Below are positions 58,844 through 64,000 of a DNA stretch of 64,000 nucleotides, piece after piece (the stretch's first letter is position 1; each line of letters starts with the position of its first letter). Position numbers and translations under genes: made by a program. Origin of the DNA: DAHVFK01 sp035310985 (lineage in GTDB: Bacteria > Pseudomonadota > Gammaproteobacteria > Burkholderiales > SG8-39). The notes beneath the pieces were generated by a model. The model searched no databases and had not been told where the DNA came from. It saw only the letters and a program-made list of their open reading frames with translations. The DNA lies in the NCBI GenBank assembly GCA_035310985.1, contig DATGDH010000082.1, forward strand, positions 1-64,000. Reading direction: 5' to 3'.

Positions 58844-61096
58844 TTAGCGGCGTGCCAGCAGCAGAGCGCAGATCCATGCGGGCCAGGCCAGCACCGATAG
58901 AAGAACGCCAAGATAGAAGAGTGGCGGCGCGTATTCGATCCTCAGGTGGTGATGGCCGCGACCGAGCGCCACCCCGCGCAACGCGTAGTCCGCGGGTACG
59001 AGCTTGTAGCGCGACTGGCTGCTGCCCTCGAGCGGCACGGCACGCCAGCCGTCGGCCCAGGCGTCGGTTATGAGCAGGATCGCCGGATTCTGCAAGTCCG
59101 CCTCGATGTCCATGAAATCTGTGCCCTCGCGCTCGATGGTCGCCCGGCCCTGCGCCTGGCCCGCGACGGGTTCCGGGTCGGGCGGCTGCTCGAGGATGAC
59201 CTCCTTGCGTGGATTGAATGACGCCTCCCCCATGGCGCTCAGAATCCCGTTACGATGCACGTGGACCTGGTACGTGCTGAGGAGCTCCAGGTGTCCGAGC
59301 GGCGGCGTGGCTCCGGGGACGATCTGCGTCATTCCGTCCTCGCGCACCACGACGTACTTCACGCGCACCATGGTCAGGAGCGGACTGAAGCGGCGAAATT
59401 CCACGTACTGGGTCGCAGACTTCGGATCCTCGTCTTCGGTCCACGCGATTAGCTCGGCATAGCGCCGCGTTACGTCCGGGTCGTAGCCCCAGGCGTCGAA
59501 CGCGTGCATGGACATCGCGTCGTTCGGCGCCTCGAGATTCAGGATCCGATAGTCGCCCGGATGCGCGGCGAGATAGGCGCGCAGTTCGGGGACGGCGACT
59601 TGAACAGAATCGAATGTAGGGCGATGCAGCCGCGCGAACACGAACACCTCGGCAATCGCGAGCGCGCCGAGGACGAGCGCGACGCGCGGCTCGCGGCGCA
59701 CCCAGATTGCGAGCAAGACGCCCGCAGCGAGCGTCAAACCGGCAATGAACAGCCCGAGCGCGGCGAAGGAACGGCTGGCTGCTATGAGCGCGGGGCGCTC
59801 GTAGCCCGTCGCCGCAAGGGCTGTCTGCCCTGAGGCCTGCATCGCTTTCATGACAGGGGTCCAATCCGACAGCAAGACCGCGGTCGCGCCGATGAGCAGC
59901 GCGACCACGCCCGCGCCACCGGCCAGCAGCGCGCGACGCGCCACGGCTCGGTCGCGCAGGATCCGGTCCAGTCCGTAGCCGGCGAACAGGACGAGAATGA
60001 GCGCCGCCGGAAAGATGAACTTGCCCGTGCCGCGGAACCTGTCGAAGAGCGGCACCCAGCGGTACAGGAAAGCGAATAGCGGTGTGTAGTCGCCGAGCGC
60101 AAGAACGAGCGCGGCGACGAGCGTGACGACCAATGCGCGCTTGCCCGCAACACGCGCTACGGACATTCCGTAGGCCGCGAGCGCGAGCCCCCCGACTCCA
60201 ACGAAGGCGCTTGCCTCCCACGGGTACCATCTGCCCCAGTACGTATGTCCCGTGAAGTCCCCGAAGAAATCCGGGGCCAGGAGCGTGAGCAGGTTCTCCG
60301 GCGGAAAGCTGAACGACGCGGCGAATGCGGCCGGCAGCGGCAACCCTCGCACCGTTTCCTCGGTCGCTTGAATTCCGGCGAGCAGCTGAACCGACGCAAG
60401 CAGCGCGCCGCCTGCAAGGATACCGACGATGCCGGAGAGTGCGGCGAGGCGCCCGCGCTCGACCTCCGCCACGCGCATCGACGCGTAGATGCCGACCGCG
60501 ATCGCGGCGAAATAGACATACTGCGGGTGGCCGCCAAAGATCTGCATCGCCACGGCGAACATGCCGATCAGGCACCATGTCCGGCTACGACGCGCGAGCC
60601 ACTCGTCTACGGCAAGAAACTCGAGCGGTACCCAGGCCATCGTCGACAGGTTCGTGAGGTGGCCGGCAAACACGCGCAGGAACGTCGGCGCGCAGAACAT
60701 CGCGAGCGCGCCGGAAACGAAGGCCGCGAAGGGATGAAGGCCGCGCCGCGAAGCCCAGAGGAAGGTGAACGCAGCGAGCAGCCACAGGTTGATGGCAATA
60801 TTCCAGTTCGCCGCCAGTGGCAGCGGCAGAACCATGAAGAGCCAATTGACGGGGTAGAGCAGCGCCGATTGCATGCCGCCGAAGTACGGCGCACCGGCGA
60901 AAATGTACGGATTCCAAAGGGCGAGATTACCCTTCGCGAGCTCGCCGAAACCGAAGGACCTCCAGGGAAGGAACTGCTGGCCCATGTCGCCGCCGGCGAT
61001 GCCGAGGACTCTCGTGCCCGGAGCGTAGAGCGTATCGCCCAGCGCCGCGAGGACCAGCAGTGCGAGGCCGACCAGCGCGGCCGTGCGCGCCGTCAA
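58844..61096 (-). CDS. YfhO-like membrane glycosyltransferase
   Basis: The 750-residue protein begins at TTG 61096, which overlaps the stop of the GT2 gene (TTGA). It has a dozen transmembrane helices and the YfhO-family pattern: GDMGQQFLPWRSFGFGELAK, LALWNPYIFAGAPYFGGMQS, and LLYPVNWLFMVLPLPLAANW. The C-terminal soluble part (about 520-710) and a final helix pair follow. YfhO proteins are GT-C enzymes thought to add sugars to envelope polymers. The long open frame upstream of 61096 has no conserved content. It is coupled to the GT2 gene at 61093. Confidence 0.87.
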   Translation of the reverse strand: MTARTAALVGLALLVLAALGDTLYAPGTRVLGIAGGDMGQQFLPWRSFGFGELAKGNLALWNPYIFAGAPYFGGMQSALLYPVNWLFMVLPLPLAANWNIAINLWLLAAFTFLWASRRGLHPFAAFVSGALAMFCAPTFLRVFAGHLTNLSTMAWVPLEFLAVDEWLARRSRTWCLIGMFAVAMQIFGGHPQYVYFAAIAVGIYASMRVAEVERGRLAALSGIVGILAGGALLASVQLLAGIQATEETVRGLPLPAAFAASFSFPPENLLTLLAPDFFGDFTGHTYWGRWYPWEASAFVGVGGLALAAYGMSVARVAGKRALVVTLVAALVLALGDYTPLFAFLYRWVPLFDRFRGTGKFIFPAALILVLFAGYGLDRILRDRAVARRALLAGGAGVVALLIGATAVLLSDWTPVMKAMQASGQTALAATGYERPALIAASRSFAALGLFIAGLTLAAGVLLAIWVRREPRVALVLGALAIAEVFVFARLHRPTFDSVQVAVPELRAYLAAHPGDYRILNLEAPNDAMSMHAFDAWGYDPDVTRRYAELIAWTEDEDPKSATQYVEFRRFSPLLTMVRVKYVVVREDGMTQIVPGATPPLGHLELLSTYQVHVHRNGILSAMGEASFNPRKEVILEQPPDPEPVAGQAQGRATIEREGTDFMDIEADLQNPAILLITDAWADGWRAVPLEGSSQSRYKLVPADYALRGVALGRGHHHLRIEYAPPLFYLGVLLSVLAWPAWICALLLARR

Positions 61097-62244
61097 CTCG
61101 GTTCCCCGAGGCGCAATACGCTGAGCAGGAAGGAAGCCAGCATGATTTCCATGCCGCCGATCATGAGCGCCGTTGCCGGAATGGTGTCGCGCATCACGAC
61201 GCGCGGGTCGAGCGCGCCGAAGCCCGTTTCGCGCCAGTGCCAGAACGCGACAGCGCTCCAGACGAAGCCGCTCGCGGCGGTGATGAGTCCAAGGAGCAAC
61301 CCCCGTTCGAGGGTCACGATGCGCAGCAGAGACTCGAGCGCCGCCTGCCGCGGCAGCAGCCCTGCGTTCTGCGCCGAAACGCGCGCAAACAGGGCAAACA
61401 GACAAAGTTGCAGCCCAAGCATCGCGGCAGCCGATGCGTACAACATGCTGTGGATGTCCAGTCCCGCAGGGCCGATGCGCAGCGGCGAGAAGTACAATGC
61501 GACGGTGAGCGCAATGCCGAGCGCGAGCAGCGCGAGCCCCGGGTAGAGGAACAGCCAGCGCGGGCTAAACAGCAGCAGAAAGCGCAGGTGACGCCAGCCG
61601 TCGCGCCAGCTGCGCAGGTGAGGCGCCCGCCCCCCGCGCCCGTCCGGCTGCAGGGTCGTCGGGACTTCCGCGATGCGCCAGCCGGCGAGCGATGCCTTGA
61701 CGACCAGCTCGCTCGCGAACTCCATCCCTGGCGTCCTGAGATCTAGGCGGCGCATCGCCTCGCGGTCGAAGCCGCGCAGCCCGCAATGGAAGTCCCCGAC
61801 CTTGGCGCGAAACAGCAGCCGTCCGATGAAGCTCAAGACGGGGTTGCCCAGATAGCGGTGCAGCCAGGGCATTGCGCCGTCGCGGATGCCGCCCTTGAAG
61901 CGGTTGCCCACGACCAGGGGATGACCCGCACGCAGCTTCTCGACGAATTCCTCCAGCCGCGAAAAATCGTAGCTGTCGTCCGCGTCGCCCATGATGACGT
62001 AGCGTCCTCGCGCCGCGGCGATGCCCGCGGCGAGCGCCGCGCCGTAGCCGCGCTGCGGCGCCTCGACCACTCTCGCGCCCGCCGCGCGCGCCAGCTCGCG
62101 GGAGCCGTCGTCCGAGCCGTTGTCGGCCACGAGCACCTCGCCCGCGATGCCCGCGCGCTCGAGAAAGCTGCGCGCCTTGGCGACGCAGGTGCCGACGGTC
62201 GCCGCCTCGTTCAGGCAAGGCATCAGCACGGTCAGTTCCATCAT
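61093..62244 (-). CDS. glycosyltransferase family 2 with C-terminal membrane segment
   Basis: The 383-residue protein starts MMELTVLMPCLNEAATVGTC, with a GGAGGA site six bases before. The GT2 domain has GEVLVADNGSDDGSRELARA, YVIMGDADDSYDFSRLEEFV, and HCGLRGFDREAMRRLDLRTP. The C-terminal 150 residues hold about four hydrophobic helices (LLFSPRWLFLYPGLALLALG; IGGMEIMLASFLLSVLRLG). It resembles polyprenyl-phosphate mannose-type synthases and probably provides the lipid-linked sugar used by the YfhO and DUF2723 enzymes that follow. It is the first gene of the long minus-strand glycan operon. Confidence 0.92.
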   Translation of the reverse strand: MMELTVLMPCLNEAATVGTCVAKARSFLERAGIAGEVLVADNGSDDGSRELARAAGARVVEAPQRGYGAALAAGIAAARGRYVIMGDADDSYDFSRLEEFVEKLRAGHPLVVGNRFKGGIRDGAMPWLHRYLGNPVLSFIGRLLFRAKVGDFHCGLRGFDREAMRRLDLRTPGMEFASELVVKASLAGWRIAEVPTTLQPDGRGGRAPHLRSWRDGWRHLRFLLLFSPRWLFLYPGLALLALGIALTVALYFSPLRIGPAGLDIHSMLYASAAAMLGLQLCLFALFARVSAQNAGLLPRQAALESLLRIVTLERGLLLGLITAASGFVWSAVAFWHWRETGFGALDPRVVMRDTIPATALMIGGMEIMLASFLLSVLRLGEPS

Positions 62245-62281
62245 CCGTTCCTCCTGAGTGCCCCGGCGCCCGGCACCCCCC

Positions 62282-62310
62282 AAAAAAAAAGGTACCCCGA
62301 AGGGTACCTT
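62282..62310 (-). terminator. Rho-independent terminator after the pilin gene
   Basis: On the minus strand AAGGTACCC pairs with GGGTACCTT around a TTCG loop, followed by nine T residues (62290-62282). The nine-pair stem and U tract make a strong terminator for the pilin transcript, 28 bases after its stop codon, and separate it from the GT2 gene. Confidence 0.93.
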
Positions 62311-62337
62311 GTCGAGTGAACCTACTACGCTAGACAA

Positions 62338-62826
62338 TTACGGTAGTATCGTCGCGCGGCAGGAGCCGGGCAGGTATTTGAGCGGCACGGGATTGGTGAG
62401 AGCAGGGCCGCATCTCCAGCCCCACAGCTGCTGGCTCTGACCCGCCGTATACGTCGACTTGGTGCTCGCGTCCTGCATCGGTTGCAGCGCCAGGACCGAG
62501 CCGTTGACCACGGAGCTGATGCTCTGCACCGTAGCCTGGACGAGGCCGTTGACGTCGGTAGTCATCCCCGCGATGTACTTCGTCTGCTGCGACGCGGTCG
62601 TGATCTCGCAGCCCCAGCCGTTCGCCACCGGCGCCGGAGTCGGACCGGACTGGTACACCTCGGTGATCGACGTACGGCAGGCGCTCAGAGCCAGAATCGC
62701 TTCCGACAGCTTCGCCCGGATGGTGTAGTCCTGGTACGCCGGCAGCGCAACCGCGGCCAGAATACCGATGATCGCCACCACGATCATCAGTTCGATCAGC
62801 GTAAAGCCCTTCTGCAGGTGTTTCAT
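62338..62826 (-). CDS. type IV pilin
   Basis: The 162-residue prepilin has a seven-residue leader MKHLQKG, then FTLIELMIVVAIIGILAAVA with Glu at position +5, the site recognised by the PilD peptidase and methylase. The remaining N-terminal helix and a globular domain follow. Four cysteines (in SACRTS, GWGCEI, WGWRCGPA and PGSCRAT) probably form two disulfide loops. A AAGGAG site precedes the ATG, a sigma-54 promoter lies 64 bases upstream, and a strong terminator follows. It is a paralogue of the pilin encoded upstream at 63055, with the same layout of cysteines. pilA is a fitting name but not certain. Confidence 0.92.
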   Translation of the reverse strand: MKHLQKGFTLIELMIVVAIIGILAAVALPAYQDYTIRAKLSEAILALSACRTSITEVYQSGPTPAPVANGWGCEITTASQQTKYIAGMTTDVNGLVQATVQSISSVVNGSVLALQPMQDASTKSTYTAGQSQQLWGWRCGPALTNPVPLKYLPGSCRATILP

Positions 62827-62889
62827 TCGGTACTCCTTGTCGCGTTTAAAAGTTTTGGCCAGCAGTGCGGCCTGACCTACCTGCCTAGC

Positions 62890-62906
62890 AGCAACCATCG
62901 TGCCAA
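62890..62906 (-). promoter_or_regulatory. sigma-54 (-24/-12) promoter of the first pilin gene
   Basis: The minus strand reads TTGGCACGATGGTTGCT, matching the sigma-54 consensus TGGCAC-N5-TTGC with correct spacing of the invariant GG and GC. It lies 64 bases upstream of the pilin ATG at 62826. PilR-type activation of pilin genes is typical. Confidence 0.8.
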
Positions 62907-62960
62907 GCGCGCAAATCAGGCCAGAGGTGCTAAATGCGTGCAAGAAATCACGCCGGAAGG

Positions 62961-62981
62961 TGCACTTCGTGCAGAAGTGCA
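62961..62981 (-). repeat. 8-bp perfect stem-loop between the two pilin genes
   Basis: TGCACTTC pairs with GAAGTGCA around a GTGCA loop. It is about 75 bases after the second pilin's stop and has no T tract on either strand, so it may be a factor-dependent end, an mRNA-processing signal or a protein-binding site. Nothing else was recognised in 62827-63054 besides the promoter. Confidence 0.45.
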
Positions 62982-63054
62982 TGGTCGCGAATCGCGTCGA
63001 GCGACGCCTCTTGTCCGATCCCCGTCCGTCCATGCCAAATTCGGTCACTTCGTG

Positions 63055-63525
63055 TCACCCGCGGCACGAGGCCGGAAGGTACTTCAACGGGATCGTAGTG
63101 CCGGTCGCGCCGCACCTCCATCCGTAGAGGGACTGGCTCTCGCCGGGGACGAAGAGCGCGTCGGTCGAGGCGTCCTGCAGCGGCCTCAGCGTCACGAATC
63201 GGCCATCGACTGCCGCGCTGATGCTCCGCACGGTGGCCGTCACCACGCCGTTTGCGTCGGTGGTGACAGACGCCACGTACTTTGTTCCCTGCGACGCGTT
63301 AACCTCGCAGCCCCAGCCGTTCGGTCCCGGTGCATTCAAGGGACCGGAGTAATACACCTCGCTGATCGGCGTGCGGCACCCGGCCAGGCTGAGCATGACC
63401 TCGGACATTTTCGCGCGGATCGTATAGTCCTCGTAGGCGGGCAATCCGATCGCCGCGAGGATGCCGATGATCGCGACGACGATCATCAGTTCGATCAGCG
63501 TGAACCCTTTTTCCAGCGATCCCAT
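63055..63525 (-). CDS. type IV pilin, second copy
   Basis: The 156-residue prepilin has the leader MGSLEKG and then FTLIELMIVVAIIGILAAIG. Four cysteines occur at places equivalent to those of the first pilin (LAGCRTP, GWGCEV, YGWRCGAT and PASCRG), and several segments are shared (YTIRAK, SEVY, GPxPxxNGWGCE, PLQDAS/PMQDAS). Tandem duplication is likely. ATG 63525 is chosen to give the standard short leader; ATG 63540 would add five residues. A second sigma-54 promoter precedes it. Whether both are major pilins or one is an alternative subunit cannot be told. Confidence 0.9.
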   Translation of the reverse strand: MGSLEKGFTLIELMIVVAIIGILAAIGLPAYEDYTIRAKMSEVMLSLAGCRTPISEVYYSGPLNAPGPNGWGCEVNASQGTKYVASVTTDANGVVTATVRSISAAVDGRFVTLRPLQDASTDALFVPGESQSLYGWRCGATGTTIPLKYLPASCRG

Positions 63526-63569
63526 CTCCCATCCCCTCATGCGCCTCAGATCGTGCACGAAAGGACCTC

Positions 63570-63586
63570 TGCAATCATCATGCCAA
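63570..63586 (-). promoter_or_regulatory. sigma-54 (-24/-12) promoter of the second pilin gene
   Basis: The minus strand reads TTGGCATGATGATTGCA, a good match to TGGCAC-N5-TTGC (C to T at one place) with the invariant GG and GC at correct spacing. It lies 45 bases upstream of ATG 63525 and resembles the promoter of the first pilin gene. Confidence 0.72.
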
Positions 63587-63693
63587 CAGGACGTGCTGGT
63601 AACGGCGTCGCGAACAGGTAAAAGCTCACGCTGGAAAGCGGTCGACCGCCAATTGCCGTCCAACGTAGCCGCGTTTCGTCGGTGCAGCCGACG

Positions 63694-64000
63694 CTAGGGC
63701 TTGTAGCCGGGGATGCGCGACTCGTCCACGACGTCGATCTGCTCCTTGTCGAGGAACATCTCGGCGTAACGTAGATAGATCTTCTTGCGGACGAAGATGT
63801 CGAAAAGGTCCGGATCGATGTGGCCGTTCAGCTTGAAGCGACCCAGTATTTCGAGCGATTCGGAGAGCGTCTTGCCACGCTTGTAGGGACGATCCTTGGC
63901 GGTGAGAGCTTCGAAGATGTCCGCGATGCCCATGACGCGCGCCTGCACCGACATCTGCTCGCGCGTCAGGCCCTTCGGGTAGCCTTTACCGTCCATGCGC
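63694..64000 (-). CDS. HD-GYP domain protein, C-terminal part (5' end beyond window)
   Basis: The last ~100 residues of a cyclic-di-GMP phosphodiesterase-type protein are visible. The frame is open to the window's right edge and begins with RMDGKGYPKGLTREQM, which contains the GYP motif of the HD-GYP family (the preceding histidines lie outside). It continues ARVMGIADIFEALTAKDRPY and KTLSESLEILGRFKLNGHID, the usual C-terminal signature. It hydrolyses c-di-GMP, a messenger controlling motility and pili; location next to the pilin genes fits. Other N-terminal domains cannot be seen. Confidence 0.93.
   Translation of the reverse strand, partial: RMDGKGYPKGLTREQMSVQARVMGIADIFEALTAKDRPYKRGKTLSESLEILGRFKLNGHIDPDLFDIFVRKKIYLRYAEMFLDKEQIDVVDESRIPGYKP

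Overview
The window is high-GC, densely coded DNA, most consistent with a sulfur-oxidising chemolithotrophic proteobacterium, probably betaproteobacterial. This is inferred from gene content and was not tested by phylogeny. The metabolic core is sulfur oxidation: aprMBA (17.9-21.1 kb), sat (32.5-33.7 kb) and soxYZAXB without soxCD (37.0-41.0 kb). A DsrC/TusE-like protein (4.6 kb) and a CbbQ/CbbO pair (22.3-25.1 kb), which usually serves Rubisco, add to the picture. Together they suggest thiosulfate and sulfite oxidation feeding autotrophic growth. Rubisco and the dsr genes are not in the window.

The most unusual region is a compact selenocysteine island (about 7.8-15.9 kb). On the minus strand lie selA, selB and tRNA-Sec (selC). 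The selB reading frame runs into selC and stops inside it. Diverging from selA on the plus strand are a LysR-type regulator, the remnant of an AEC transporter, and a four-gene unit. That unit holds a conserved 371-aa protein of unknown function, a UGSC-family protein, a CaiB/BaiF CoA-transferase and a DsbA-like oxidoreductase. The UGSC and DsbA genes each carry an in-frame TGA exactly where the family has its redox Cys/Sec, and each TGA is followed by a plausible bacterial SECIS hairpin. Ordinary gene calling would split or truncate both. The island therefore contains machinery to make Sec-tRNA and decode UGA, plus two likely selenoproteins. selD is not seen here. Decayed gene fragments (SnoaL-like, AEC, DUF2950) lie at its edges and middle, suggesting past rearrangement.

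Layout. 0-1.7 kb: end of a methyltransferase gene and three small envelope proteins. 1.7-4.9 kb: YgiQ-type radical SAM protein, a carboxymuconolactone-decarboxylase-like/Rieske fusion and the DsrC-like protein. 5.0-7.6 kb: small exported protein and an OmpR/EnvZ-type two-component system with 10-bp-phased repeats upstream. 7.7-16.2 kb: selenium island. 16.2-17.9 kb: DNA polymerase IV and a metallophosphoesterase. 17.9-22.3 kb: apr operon with three accessory small genes. 22.3-25.1 kb: cbbQO. 25.2-36.9 kb: phospholipase D lipoprotein, NarL-type regulator, lipid-linked glycosyltransferases, patatin, sat, chrB, BepA-like protease, moaC. 37-41 kb: sox. 41-62.3 kb: a long surface-glycan region with GT2, GT4 and GT-C glycosyltransferases, several methyltransferases, WbqC, sulfotransferase, aminotransferase, GtrA and a flippase-like protein. 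62.3-63.6 kb: two tandem type IV pilins, each with a sigma-54 -24/-12 promoter. The window ends inside an HD-GYP gene.

Most short gaps contain only start signals. The larger ones (7563-7834, 12088-12390, 15908-16203) hold the gene remnants described in the feature list.
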